Source: JAWVFM01 sp963841455 (GTDB taxonomy: Bacteria > Actinomycetota > Thermoleophilia > Solirubrobacterales > 70-9). Taken from it: 64,000 nucleotides of DNA. Made by a program: the position numbers and the translations under genes. This document shows, one piece after another, positions 28,143 to 37,198 of this stretch (position 1 is its first letter; each line of letters begins with the position of its first letter). The stretch is from positions 62,001-126,000 of the forward strand of contig CAWJCU010000008.1 in NCBI GenBank assembly GCA_963841455.1. The letters run 5' to 3'. Under the pieces are notes generated by a model that did not search any database, was not told the DNA's origin, and saw nothing but the letters and a program-made list of their open reading frames with translations.

Positions 28143-29063
28143 TTGGGGGGGTGCGGCCGAACCCATGCTGAAGCTGAGGGTCGCCGACAAGGTCGTCTGC
28201 GAACGCGAGTCGGAGCTTGTGCTGAAGTCGACCGCCAGGAGGTTTGGGAAAAGCAGCCGCCGCCTTCCTGCCGCGGGGGCGATTCTGCCAAGGCTGGTGG
28301 CGCGCGCTGGAGATATGCTGGCGCTGGGTGGCCCTCTTGCGCAGACACGAAGAGCAAGCGCTTCAAGCGCGTCCTGAGCCGTCACCTTCACCGGCGGTTC
28401 CACCCGCGCGAGATCCTCAGCTTCGTCAGGCACAGGGGCCTCGAGTTCAAGCCGGGTACCGGCTACGAGTACTCGAACTCGGACAACATCGTCGTCGGGC
28501 TCACGGTCAAGGCGGCGAGGCACGGCTCCTACGTCCACGCACTCAAGCGCCTGGTCCTGCATCCACTCAGCCTGGGGGCGACGTCGCTTCCCGTGGGCTC
28601 CGAGCTGCGCCGTCCGTTCGTGCACGGCTACGACAAGACCGAGGGCTCGCTGCAGGACGTGACGCACGCGACGGGCATGTCCTGGGTCTGGGCCGCGGGC
28701 GGCATGGTGTCCACCCCGCAAGAGCTCGACCGGTTCATGCGGGCGTACGTCAGCGGGCGCTTCGCCGGCGGCAAGGTGCGGCGCCGCCAGCTCACGTTCG
28801 TAAAGGGCGGAAGCGAGCCGCCGGGCCCCGGCCGGATGGGCGCGGGTCTCGCGATCTTCCGCTACCGCACGCGGTGCGGGACGGTCTTCGGCCATACCGG
28901 CAACTTCCCGGGCTACACCCAGTTTGCCGCCGCCACCCGTGACGGCCGCAATTCGGCGACCCTCTCGCTGAACATCCAGGTGAACCCGGTGACGAACTCC
29001 CCGCAGGCGTACAAAGCCTTCCACCACGCCACAGCCGTCCTCGCGTGCGCGATCCTGCGCTGA
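28143..29063 (+). pseudogene. serine beta-lactamase-like/DD-peptidase fold, N-terminally truncated
   Basis: From about 28405 the frame matches the C-terminal two thirds of the beta-lactamase/penicillin-binding-like hydrolase family: LEFKPGTGYEYSNSDNIVVGL carries the Tyr-x-Asn motif, GMSWVWAAGGMVSTPQEL follows, and FGHTGNFPGYTQF is the HxG third motif. The first motif SxxK and the surrounding N-terminal domain are absent. The upstream 260 nt are in-frame but bear no resemblance to the family and have no signal peptide. I infer a 5'-deleted remnant that could not be catalytic. The end overlaps the next gene by 19 nt. Confidence 0.7.
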
Positions 29064-29803
29064 AGGGCCGCCACATCAGAATCCGACGTGTCGTCGCCGA
29101 CGCGTGGCGGCTCAACTGGGCGCGCTTCTGGTTCCTGCTCGCCGCCGCGTTCGCGGTCTTCGTCCCGGTCGGCTTCGTCGAGGCCCTGGAGCTCCACGAG
29201 GTTCAGACGGGCGACATCGACATCGTCCGAGTGATTGCCGTTCTTCTGGTCGCCGGGCTCTTCACCGCGATCACCCTCGTCGGCGAGGTGCTCTACAGCG
29301 GCATCGTCGCCGCCGTCGTCAAGGAGGACCGGGGCCACGCGACCCACCCGGTGGGCAAGCTGCTGCGCTCACTCCCCTACGGCCGCCTGATCGCAGCGGA
29401 CCTCCTGTTCGTGATCGTCGTCTCGCTCGGCTTCGTCGCGCTGATCGTTCCGGGCCTTCTCTTTCTCGCCTGGTTCTGCCTCGCCGCGCCGGTGATCGAG
29501 GTGGAGAGGATTTCAGTGCGCCGGGCCTTTCGGCGCAGTCGCGCCCTGGTCCGGCGCGACTTCTGGAGGGCGCTGGCGATCGTGGTCGCCGTTTCCTTCG
29601 TGAGCGATTTGCTCGAGAAAGGGATCGCGGACCTCGTCGCGACCGAGCTCGGTCATTCGCTGATCGACAGGTGGATCGAGTCGACTGTGGCGGGGATGAT
29701 TACCGCGCCGATCTTCGCGTTCCCGATCGTCGTCCTCTACTTCGAGCTCGTGGAGCTGGGCGAGCCGGCGGCGACGAGCTCCGGCACGGTCACGAATCCG
29801 TAG
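29045..29803 (+). CDS. multi-pass membrane protein (YciC/DUF975-like)
   Basis: 252 residues, GTG start. After a short RRVVADAWRLNWARF segment there are about six hydrophobic helices (WFLLAAAFAVFVPVGFV, IAVLLVAGLFTAITLVG, LLFVIVVSLGFVALIVPGLL and others). The loop VIEVERISVRRAFRRSRALVR resembles the motif seen in YciC/glycerophosphodiester-phosphodiesterase membrane-domain proteins. Function unknown. Its last 67 bp overlap the convergent deacetylase gene. Confidence 0.7.
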   Translation: MRDPALKGRHIRIRRVVADAWRLNWARFWFLLAAAFAVFVPVGFVEALELHEVQTGDIDIVRVIAVLLVAGLFTAITLVGEVLYSGIVAAVVKEDRGHATHPVGKLLRSLPYGRLIAADLLFVIVVSLGFVALIVPGLLFLAWFCLAAPVIEVERISVRRAFRRSRALVRRDFWRALAIVVAVSFVSDLLEKGIADLVATELGHSLIDRWIESTVAGMITAPIFAFPIVVLYFELVELGEPAATSSGTVTNP

Positions 29804-30489
29804 CCCTCGCCGCCGCCGCGCTCGAGGATCGCCTGCGTGGCGGCCACCGTCTTCGAGCGATCCGCCCCGACACGACGGTCGGAGCCGTCGTGCAGAAGCA
29901 CGATGTCGCCGCCTCGCGCCCGCCGGCCCCGGCGCCCGATCGCGCGCGCGGTCGTGCTGCGGCGCCAGTCGTAGCAGGTGATCGACCACATGACCGGCGC
30001 GTATCCCTCCTCGGCAAGCGTGCGGAGGGTCCCCGGACGCCGCCGCCCGTAGGGGGGTCGCATGATCGCCCGTCCCTCGACTTCGGCGAAGCTCGCGCCC
30101 GCCGCCTCGACGGCCTCCCTAGTACGGTCGAGCTCGAGGCGAAGCGTCGGGTCCGAGGTAGTCGGCAGAGAGGGGTGTGCCCAGGTGTGATTGCCGAGGG
30201 CGTGTCCGCGCCCGGCGATCTCGCTGACGAGGCCGGGCTCGGCCGCCGCGAACCTGCCGATGACGAAGAACGTGGCGCGAGCCCTATGGCGGTCGAGGAT
30301 CTCGAGCAGATGCTCCGTCGCCGCCGGGTTCGGCCCGTCGTCGAAGGTGAGCGCGATCCGCCGCTCGGCGCCGCGGACCCGGCATATCGTGGAGCCGTAG
30401 AGCTGCGAGGTGGGGGAGGCCGCGTGGTAGCAGGCGAACGCCGCCGCGCCGCCGGCGGCGCCGAGGACCGCGCGACCGGTGGTGCTCAC
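29737..30489 (-). CDS. polysaccharide deacetylase (NodB homology domain)
   Basis: Secreted or membrane-anchored carbohydrate esterase 4 enzyme that removes N-acetyl groups from a cell-wall or extracellular glycan. The N-terminus has a hydrophobic anchor (AVLGAAGGAAAFACYHAA). Then come MT1 LTFDDGPNP (base and metal Asp), MT2 HTWAHPSL (metal His pair), MT3 RPPYGRR, MT4 CYDWRRS and MT5 IVLLHDGSD. 250 residues from the GTG at 30489, whose bases overlap the TGA of the upstream membrane gene (GTGA), implying coupling. Convergent overlap with the membrane gene at the 3' end. Confidence 0.9.
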   Translation of the reverse strand: MSTTGRAVLGAAGGAAAFACYHAASPTSQLYGSTICRVRGAERRIALTFDDGPNPAATEHLLEILDRHRARATFFVIGRFAAAEPGLVSEIAGRGHALGNHTWAHPSLPTTSDPTLRLELDRTREAVEAAGASFAEVEGRAIMRPPYGRRRPGTLRTLAEEGYAPVMWSITCYDWRRSTTARAIGRRGRRARGGDIVLLHDGSDRRVGADRSKTVAATQAILERGGGEGYGFVTVPELVAAGSPSSTSSK

Positions 30490-31229
30490 GGCTGCGACGG
30501 TGTGCTCGGCGCGCCGCCGACGAGTTCCTGGAAACGCTGATAGCGGGCGCGGCCCCGCTCGTAGCGCTCCTGCGCCTTCACCGCCTTGGCGCTCCCCTCC
30601 GGATAGCGGCGCTGCGCCCATCGCGAGCCGGGCTTGGCCAGACGGATCGCGCCGACGAGCGAGATGAACGGCACGAACATCCCGACGACGGCGACCAGGT
30701 ACTTCCCCTTGAGCGCGCACAGCACGGCCAGGGCGAGCACGAGCGCCAGGACGAGAAGAACGGTGAGCAGCGACCCCGCCTCAGACTTGTTGACCGGCAC
30801 CGCACCCAGCACGATCAGGCTGCCGAGGAGCGCGGCGATCACGACGGCGTCCACCGACTTGCGCCCCTCCTCGGCCCAGTACACGTCATCCAGGTGGACC
30901 CAGAGCGCGTACTCGTCGAGCGTCAGCCCGGCGCCGATGCCAAACGCAACCGCCAGGATGTCGAGCCACGTGCCGTGCGGCTGGAGCGCGAACTCGACGA
31001 AGCCGGCGGCCATCATGATCACGATCCCGAACACGAGGTGATGCACGTGGAGGTCGCCGGTGGTGACGCTCCCGGGCCACCAGGGCACCTTCGGGCTTCG
31101 CATCAGACGGGCGCTCGTGCGGATGAACGCGAAGGCTCCGAGCATTCCCGCGAGCACCAGGATCGCGGAGAGCTGCCGATGGTTGTTCGGCGTCAGGTTG
31201 ATCCTGAGCGACAGGTCGGCGAGGGGCAA
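30486..31229 (-). CDS. conserved actinobacterial integral membrane protein
   Basis: 247 residues with about six membrane helices. A conserved central block reads TTGDLHVHHLVFGIVIMM and GAGLTLDEYALWVHLDDVYW, with buried His/Asp/Glu residues in or next to helices, suggesting a metal site or catalytic centre rather than a simple channel. The C-terminal 60 residues are basic and probably cytoplasmic (RYERGRARYQRFQEL). I know this type from other actinobacteria only as hypothetical. It is coupled to the polysaccharide deacetylase, so a cell-envelope role is possible. Confidence 0.7.
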   Translation of the reverse strand: MPLADLSLRINLTPNNHRQLSAILVLAGMLGAFAFIRTSARLMRSPKVPWWPGSVTTGDLHVHHLVFGIVIMMAAGFVEFALQPHGTWLDILAVAFGIGAGLTLDEYALWVHLDDVYWAEEGRKSVDAVVIAALLGSLIVLGAVPVNKSEAGSLLTVLLVLALVLALAVLCALKGKYLVAVVGMFVPFISLVGAIRLAKPGSRWAQRRYPEGSAKAVKAQERYERGRARYQRFQELVGGAPSTPSQP

Positions 31230-31298
31230 ACCGAGGCGATCGTACTCAGAGCGTCATCTTCGAGCCCTCAAAACCCCCTGCTACCCTCGCCGTCCGAC

Positions 31299-31321
31299 CG
31301 GCGGGGCATGGTTCCCCGCCG
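31299..31321 (+). other. 8-bp hairpin upstream of topA
   Basis: CGGCGGGG and CCCCGCCG are a perfect 8-bp inverted repeat with a 7-nt loop in the 129-nt gap between the divergent membrane protein and topA genes. It is 38 nt before the topA ATG and is not followed by a U-run. A supercoiling-sensitive or translational control site is possible but unproven. The rest of the gap shows no clear promoter. Confidence 0.5.
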
Positions 31322-31358
31322 TTGATTTGAGCGGAACAGCTCGTCCCGGAGGCACCAG

Positions 31359-33656
31359 ATGCGCCTCATCATCACTGAGAAGAACAACTCGGCGAAGAAG
31401 ATCGCCGAGATCCTGAGCGGCGGTTCGGCGAAGGCCGACGCCACGTACAAGGTGCCGTTTTACGCCTGGTCGGACGCCGGCGGCGATCAGATGACCGTGG
31501 GCCTAAAGGGCCATGTGATGGGAGTGGCGTTCCCCGATGGCTACTCGAACTGGCAGGAGACCGATCTTCACGACCTGATCGACGCCGAGCTCGTTCCCGA
31601 GCCCACTGACAAGAACGTCGTCAAGGCGGTCCGCAAGCTCGCCAAGGACGCGAGCCAGGTTGTGATCGCCACCGACTACGACCGCGAGGGCGAGCTGATC
31701 GGCCTGGAGGCGCTGGCGCAGGTGCTCGAGGTGAACCCCGGCGTCGCGGGCGAGGCGCTCTCCGAGCGCCCGCCGATCAAGCGCGCCCGCTACTCGGCGC
31801 TCACGAAGGAGGAGATCGAGCGGGCGTTCGAGGACCTCGACGAGCTCTCCTACGACCTGGCCTACGCCGGAGCCACGCGTCAGGACATCGACCTGATCTG
31901 GGGCGCGACGCTCACGCGCGCGGTCTCGCTGGCGACCCGGCGCTTCGGCTCCAACTTCCTCTCGGTCGGCCGCGTCCAGAGCCCCACGCTGGCGCTGGTC
32001 GTCGAGCGCGAGCTCGAGCGCCGCGCCCATGTGCCGAAGCCCTACTGGGAGCTCTTCGCTCGCTTTGCGCATCCCGACGGCGCGTTCGAGGCGCACCACG
32101 CGACCGACAAGTTCTGGGAGAAGCAGGAGGCGGAGCAGGCGCTGGCCGGCACGAAGAGCCCCGGCGTGGTCGCCGAGGTGAGCTCTCGGCGCAACTCGAG
32201 AAAGCCGCCGACGCCGCTCAACACCACAGCCTTCACAACCGACGCGTCGAGCCGCCTCGGGATCACGCCCGCGGCGGCGATGCGCATCGCCGAGGACCTC
32301 TACATGGACGGGTTCATCTCCTATCCCCGGACCGACAACACCGTCTACCCGAGGTCGCTCAATACCCGCGAGCTCGTCTCGTCACTGGTCCGGATTCCAG
32401 ACTTCGACGCCGCGGCGCCGCTCCTCGAGGGTGAGCTGACCCCGACCCGTGGCCGCAAGGAGACCACCGACCACCCGCCGATCTATCCCACGCAGGCGGT
32501 CTATCCGAACGCCCTGGACGGCTCCAAGCGCCGCGTGTACGAGCTCGTCGTTCGCCGCTTCCTCGCCACGTTCTCGGAGCCGATGATCACGGAGTCGACG
32601 CGCGCCGACATCGACGCCGGGTCGGAGCGCTACTTCGTGCGGGGATCGGTTGTGGTCGATCCGGGCTACGCCGCGATCTACACCTATGCGCGCTCCTCCG
32701 ACGAGGAGATCCCGAAGCTCGAGAAGGGCCAGGAGCTTCCCCTCGACGGCGACCCGTGGATGGTCGACAAAGAGACCCAGCCCCCATCGCGCATCAGCCA
32801 GGGCAAGCTCGTCGAGCTGATGGAGGAGCGCGGCCTCGGGACGAAGGCGACCCGCGCCGACATCATCCAGAAGCTCTACGACCGCGGCTACGTGTTCTCC
32901 AACCCGCCGGAGCCGTCGGAGACGGGGATCGCGATGTACAAGGCGTTCCACCGCTTCGTCCCTCGAATGGCGACGCCGGAGATGACCGCCGAGCTCGAGC
33001 AGGACATGGACGAGATCGCGGCCGGCAAGACCTCGAAGGACGAAGTGCTGAAGGTGAGCCGCGAGATGCTCCACTCCACGACGGCCGCGCTCGAGGACAA
33101 GCGCGAGGACCTCGCGAAGGAGATCTGGGCCGGGATGGACGAGGACAAGTTCCTCGGCCCCTGCAAGGTCTGCGAGGAGGCCGGGCGCAAGCGCGAGGAT
33201 GGCTCGCCCAACCGCCTCCGTGTGATCGAGCTCAAGGGCGGCAAGCGGATGTACGGCTGCGAGGGCTGGAAGCGCGACGACCCCGACTCGCCCGATTCAT
33301 GCTCGGTCTCCGGCCCACTTCCCGGCCGCGGTTATGAGCTCTGGCGCCTCGAGGAGCGCTGCTCCATCTGCGGCGAGATGCCGCGGCTCACCGTCAAGGG
33401 CTTTCGCGGCCGGCCCTGGAAGCTGTGCCTCAACGACGACTGCCCGTCGATGGTGGAGATGAGGCAGAAGCGCGAGGAGCGCCAGAAGGCCCGGGAGGCG
33501 AAGGAGGCCGCGAAGGCGAACGGTGCTTCGGCGGACGAGGCTGATGACGGCAAGCCCGCGCGCGCGTCGGGCAACGGCCGTCGCCCGCGGCGAAAGAAGC
33601 CCTCGCCCGGGACCGCGCGCACGAAGCGCGCCGGCTCGAGCACCCGCAAGTCGTAG
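31359..33656 (+). CDS. topA: type IA DNA topoisomerase, archaeal-type TopA
   Basis: Relaxes negative supercoils by single-strand passage. The N-terminus RLIITEKNNSAKKIAEILS and the Toprim motif ATDYDREGELIG (residue about 105) are the archaeal-type forms; the common bacterial form begins LVIVESPAKA. The catalytic Tyr is in MDGFISYPRTDNTVYP near residue 320. GLGTKATRADIIQKLYDRGYV follows. The C-terminal part has two cysteine modules (CKVCEEAGRK and CSICGEMPRL...CLNDDCPSM) and a basic tail of about 60 residues. 765 residues. GGAGG lies 9 nt before the ATG. It leads topA-tmk-holB. Confidence 0.93.
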   Translation: MRLIITEKNNSAKKIAEILSGGSAKADATYKVPFYAWSDAGGDQMTVGLKGHVMGVAFPDGYSNWQETDLHDLIDAELVPEPTDKNVVKAVRKLAKDASQVVIATDYDREGELIGLEALAQVLEVNPGVAGEALSERPPIKRARYSALTKEEIERAFEDLDELSYDLAYAGATRQDIDLIWGATLTRAVSLATRRFGSNFLSVGRVQSPTLALVVERELERRAHVPKPYWELFARFAHPDGAFEAHHATDKFWEKQEAEQALAGTKSPGVVAEVSSRRNSRKPPTPLNTTAFTTDASSRLGITPAAAMRIAEDLYMDGFISYPRTDNTVYPRSLNTRELVSSLVRIPDFDAAAPLLEGELTPTRGRKETTDHPPIYPTQAVYPNALDGSKRRVYELVVRRFLATFSEPMITESTRADIDAGSERYFVRGSVVVDPGYAAIYTYARSSDEEIPKLEKGQELPLDGDPWMVDKETQPPSRISQGKLVELMEERGLGTKATRADIIQKLYDRGYVFSNPPEPSETGIAMYKAFHRFVPRMATPEMTAELEQDMDEIAAGKTSKDEVLKVSREMLHSTTAALEDKREDLAKEIWAGMDEDKFLGPCKVCEEAGRKREDGSPNRLRVIELKGGKRMYGCEGWKRDDPDSPDSCSVSGPLPGRGYELWRLEERCSICGEMPRLTVKGFRGRPWKLCLNDDCPSMVEMRQKREERQKAREAKEAAKANGASADEADDGKPARASGNGRRPRRKKPSPGTARTKRAGSSTRKS

Positions 33657-33662
33657 GCCGCG

Positions 33663-34289
33663 GTGTTCGTCACCCTCGAGGGGATCGACCGCTCGGGCAA
33701 GACCACCCAGGCGGCGCGCGTGGCCGCAGCGCTTGGGCCTGATGCGTTGCTGCTTCGCGAGCCGGGCGGGACTGCAGCCGGGGAGCGGATGCGGGCGCTG
33801 CTCAAGGACCCCGGCGTGGAGCTGGACCCCCGCGCCGAAGTGCTGCTCTTCTGCGCCGCGCGCGCGGAGCTATGCCGGCGGGTCATCGTCCCCGCGCTCG
33901 CCGACGGGCGCGACGTGGTCTGCGACCGGTTCATCGACTCCACGGTCGCCTACCAGGGAGCGGCGCGCGGCCTTGGAATCGAGCTCGTCGAGCGCCTCAA
34001 CGAGGTGGCGATCGCGGAGGCCGTCCCCGATCTCACGCTGCTCCTTCGGATCGACCCCGCCGACGCCGAGGATCGCGGCCAGCAGCGTCTTGCCGCCGGG
34101 GCGGCGGACGGCGCCGACCGCTTCGAGTCGGCGGGAATCGAGCTTCAGCAGCAGGTCGCCGAGGCCTACGACGAGCTCGTTGCCCGGCACCCGGGGCGGA
34201 TCGTCACGGTCGATGCCACCGGAAGCCCTGACGAGGTCTCCGAACGGCTCATGGCGGTGCTTGCGGAGCGCGGCCGAACGCCCGCATGA
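33663..34289 (+). CDS. tmk: thymidylate kinase
   Basis: Phosphorylates dTMP to dTDP. 208 residues, GTG start 4 nt after topA. The P-loop is FVTLEGIDRSGKTTQ. The dTMP-binding DR motif is in DGRDVVCDRFIDSTVAYQGAARGL near residue 90. The lid region LRIDPADAEDRGQQR follows. ATGA overlap with holB, a pairing common in bacteria. Confidence 0.95.
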   Translation: MFVTLEGIDRSGKTTQAARVAAALGPDALLLREPGGTAAGERMRALLKDPGVELDPRAEVLLFCAARAELCRRVIVPALADGRDVVCDRFIDSTVAYQGAARGLGIELVERLNEVAIAEAVPDLTLLLRIDPADAEDRGQQRLAAGAADGADRFESAGIELQQQVAEAYDELVARHPGRIVTVDATGSPDEVSERLMAVLAERGRTPA

Positions 34290-35425
34290 CAGCGGTCGCC
34301 GAGCTCCCCGAGGCGCTGTCTGCGGCGACCGAGAACCAGGCGGGGGCGGCGGCTGCGCTCGCCGCAGCCCTGGCGTCACCTTCGCATGCCTACCTGTTCA
34401 GCGGGCCGCGCGGGGCGGGCAAGGCGGCGACGGCAAGGGCGTTCGCCGCGGAGCTGCTCGCGATCGGCGCCCCGGACCCCGACGACGCGCGGAGGCGAGC
34501 CCTGGCGGTTCCGCCCTCCCATCCCGACCTGGCGTGGGTGAGCCCGCCCGGGATCCAGCACCTGGTGGACGAGATCAGGGCCCGCGTGATCGTGGCCGTC
34601 GCGTACCGGCCGTTCGAGGGAGACCGCCGCGTCTTCGTGGTCGCGGCGGCGGAGGCGATGGCCGAGGAGAGTCAGAACGCGTTGCTCAAGACCCTCGAAG
34701 ACCCGCCGCCGTACGCGCACATCGTGCTGCTGTCGAGCGAGCCGGCGGGGCTGCTGGAGACGGTCCGCTCACGCTGTCAGCCGATCCGCTTCGCCGCGCC
34801 GCCTCTCGACGTCGTCGTCGAGTCGCTCGAGCGGGCGGGCCTTGGCTCGAGCACGGAGGAGCGGCGGGCCGTCGCCAGGCTTTCCGGCGGCGACGAGGGC
34901 CGGGCCGCGGCCCTGCTCCAGCCTCCGGCAAGCGAGCTTCGCCCCGCCGCGGCGGCATTCGTGGGCGCGGCGCGGCGGGGCGAGATCTCCGCGGACCGTT
35001 GGGCGGGGCTGCTCGACATCGCCGGCGAGGCGGGCCGCGCGGCGGGGGCCGCCGCTCAGTCGGAGCTCGAGCGCGCTGCGGAGGAGGAGGGGGTGAAGCG
35101 GTCGACGCGCGAGAGCGAGGAGGCCGTGCGCCGCGCCTCCCGTCGCGCGCGCACCGAAACGCTCGATCTCGGGCTCGCGCTGGTCTCCGCGTGGCTGCGC
35201 GACCTCTCGGCGGTGGCAGAGGGCGCCGGCGAGCTGGTGCTCAACGCCGACCGGCGCGAAGAGCTGTCCGGCCAGGCTGAGGGCCTCGACGGGCGCGCCG
35301 CTCGCCGCGCCGCGGAGCTCGCCATGGACGTCCGCCGCCGCCTGACGGTGAACGTCGGTGAGGAGCTCGCGCTCGAGGCGCTTGCGTTCCGCGTTCAGGC
35401 GCTTCTCGAGCCGGGCGCGGAATAG
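34286..35425 (+). CDS. holB: DNA polymerase III delta-prime subunit
   Basis: Clamp-loader ATPase-fold subunit. 379 residues. The N-terminal AAA+ domain has the degenerate P-loop FSGPRGAGKAATARAFA, then the DEIRARV helix after HLVDE, VFVVAAAEAMAEESQNALLKTLEDPP (the SRC-preceding block with the Walker B region) and VRSRCQPIRF with the SRC motif. The zinc-binding cysteines of delta-prime/gamma are missing, as in some actinobacterial versions. The C-terminal helical collar domain is Ala/Arg/Glu-rich. Coupled to tmk by ATGA. Confidence 0.88.
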   Translation: MTAVAELPEALSAATENQAGAAAALAAALASPSHAYLFSGPRGAGKAATARAFAAELLAIGAPDPDDARRRALAVPPSHPDLAWVSPPGIQHLVDEIRARVIVAVAYRPFEGDRRVFVVAAAEAMAEESQNALLKTLEDPPPYAHIVLLSSEPAGLLETVRSRCQPIRFAAPPLDVVVESLERAGLGSSTEERRAVARLSGGDEGRAAALLQPPASELRPAAAAFVGAARRGEISADRWAGLLDIAGEAGRAAGAAAQSELERAAEEEGVKRSTRESEEAVRRASRRARTETLDLGLALVSAWLRDLSAVAEGAGELVLNADRREELSGQAEGLDGRAARRAAELAMDVRRRLTVNVGEELALEALAFRVQALLEPGAE

Positions 35426-35442
35426 CGACCTGAGCAGCCACT

Positions 35443-35448
35443 TACACT
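35443..35448 (+). promoter_or_regulatory. -10 element of the PhoR-like kinase gene
   Basis: TACACT with a 7-nt gap to the GTG at 35456. There is no Shine-Dalgarno in the 30-nt gap after holB, so a leaderless transcript is likely. Confidence 0.45.
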
Positions 35449-35455
35449 AGGCCGC

Positions 35456-37198
35456 GTGTCGAGCGGGACCGCGCAGGAGGGCCAGGGCAGGCCCACGCGG
35501 CGCCTGTTCGGCGTCAGGCTCTACCTCGCGCTGGCGTTTGCGGCGGTCGCGCTGATCGCAGCGGGTCTCTCCTACGTGCTCGCGAGCGGCTCGAGCGAGA
35601 GCGCCGCGCAGCACAGCTCGAGCGAGATCGCGGTCGGACGGACCGTGCGCTTGGCCGACGCCGTCGGCGCGACGCCCTCGGCCAAGGCGCGACAGGTGGT
35701 GCACGAGCGGACCGATCCAAACTTCGCCGCCTGGGCCTTCAACGCCGCCGGGAAGCTCATCACGCCGAGGGTCTCGGAGGGCGTGACCTTGGCGACCGTG
35801 CCGAGGCGTCTTGCGTCGACCACCGCGGCGCTAGAGGGGGGGCGCGCGGTGAAGGACCTGCCTGGATCGATCACGGTCGTGTCGGTTCCGGTGATTCGCC
35901 ACGGGCGCGTCACCGGCGCTGTGCTCACCCGCGCCGCACGAGCGGAAGCGGTCGACCGCGTGCTTCGCTCGCTGAGGGGCCATCGCCTGACGGCGACGAT
36001 CATCGCCGTCGTGGTGGCGGTCGTGCTCGGCGCATTGATCGCCAGCGCCATCACGACGCGGCTCAAGAGCCTCGCCGAGAGCGCCGCGCGGATATCCGAG
36101 GGACGCCTCGACGATCCGCTCCACGGCCTGCGCGGGCGCGACGAGATCACGGACCTCGGCCGCGCCTTCGAGACGATGCGCATGGCGCTCAAGGACACGT
36201 TCGGCGCCCTTCGGTCGGAGCGCGATCGCCTGACCGCGATCTTCGAGGCGCTCGACGATGCGGTCATCGTGGCGGGGCCGGAGGGAGAGTCGCGGTTCCG
36301 CAATCCCGCGGCCGACGACCTCATCCTCGCCGACGGCCGCGTGATCGAGGCGCTGATGCCGTGGCTGCGGCGCGCCTTCGTGCGCGGCTCGGTCGAGCAC
36401 GACGGGATTCAGGTCGGCACCCGGGTCTACGCGCTGAGCGCCCGCGAGCTGCCGACCGAGGGGAGCGTGCTGATGGTGGTCCGCGACCGCACTGAGGAGC
36501 TTCGGCGCGAGATCGCCGAGCGGGAGTTCGTCTCCAACGCCGCCCATGAGCTCCGCAATCCCATCGCCGGCCTGTCCGGGGCGATCGAGGTGCTGCGGGC
36601 GGGCGCAAAGGACGACCCCTCCGCGCGCGACCATTTCCTCTCGCGGCTCGCGGCCGACGCCGATCGCATGACGCGTCTCACCGAGGCGCTCCTGACACTG
36701 GCGCGGGTGGACGCGGTGGGTGAGCGCGGGACCGAGCCCATCGACATCGCGCTCTCGGTCGAGGACGCGACCCAGGCCGTAACGCCGCCCGAGGGCGTGG
36801 AGCTCGTGTTCGAGGTCGAGGCGGACCTGGCCGCCGAGGGCGACTCGGTGTTGCTCCGTCAGGTTCTCGTCGGCCTGCTCACGAACGCGTTCAAGAACAC
36901 GCCGGAGGGAGGCACGGTTACGCTTCGGGCCCGCCGCGCCAACGAAGAAGGGGTCTTGATCGAGGTCGCTGACACGGGTGCGGGCATCGCCCGCGAGGAC
37001 ATCGACCGCATCTTCGAGCGGTTCTACCGTGGCTCGGGAACCCTTCGGCAGGAGGGCTTCGGCCTCGGCCTCCCGATCGCAAAGCGGATGGTCGACGTGA
37101 TGGGCGGGGAAATCGGCGTCGACTCGGAGCTCGGCGCGGGCAGCGTCTTCTGGGTTCGACTGAGGGCCGCCAAGCCAGCGGCGACGCCGGTCGCATGA
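35456..37198 (+). CDS. sensor histidine kinase, PhoR-like (HAMP-PAS-HisKA-HATPase)
   Basis: 580 residues. Two membrane helices (LYLALAFAAVALIAAGLSYVL and TATIIAVVVAVVLGALIAS) flank an extracytoplasmic sensor of about 130 residues. HAMP is at LKSLAESAARISEGRLDD. A short PAS-like segment DRLTAIFEALDDAVIVAG follows. The H-box is FVSNAAHELRNPIAGLSG near residue 360, then the N-box LLTNAFKNTPEGG, DTGAGIA, IFERFYRGSG and GFGLGLPIAKRM. The overlap with the PhoB-like gene (ATGA) makes a two-component pair of phosphate- or envelope-sensing type; the signal is inferred from architecture only. Confidence 0.9.
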   Translation: MSSGTAQEGQGRPTRRLFGVRLYLALAFAAVALIAAGLSYVLASGSSESAAQHSSSEIAVGRTVRLADAVGATPSAKARQVVHERTDPNFAAWAFNAAGKLITPRVSEGVTLATVPRRLASTTAALEGGRAVKDLPGSITVVSVPVIRHGRVTGAVLTRAARAEAVDRVLRSLRGHRLTATIIAVVVAVVLGALIASAITTRLKSLAESAARISEGRLDDPLHGLRGRDEITDLGRAFETMRMALKDTFGALRSERDRLTAIFEALDDAVIVAGPEGESRFRNPAADDLILADGRVIEALMPWLRRAFVRGSVEHDGIQVGTRVYALSARELPTEGSVLMVVRDRTEELRREIAEREFVSNAAHELRNPIAGLSGAIEVLRAGAKDDPSARDHFLSRLAADADRMTRLTEALLTLARVDAVGERGTEPIDIALSVEDATQAVTPPEGVELVFEVEADLAAEGDSVLLRQVLVGLLTNAFKNTPEGGTVTLRARRANEEGVLIEVADTGAGIAREDIDRIFERFYRGSGTLRQEGFGLGLPIAKRMVDVMGGEIGVDSELGAGSVFWVRLRAAKPAATPVA

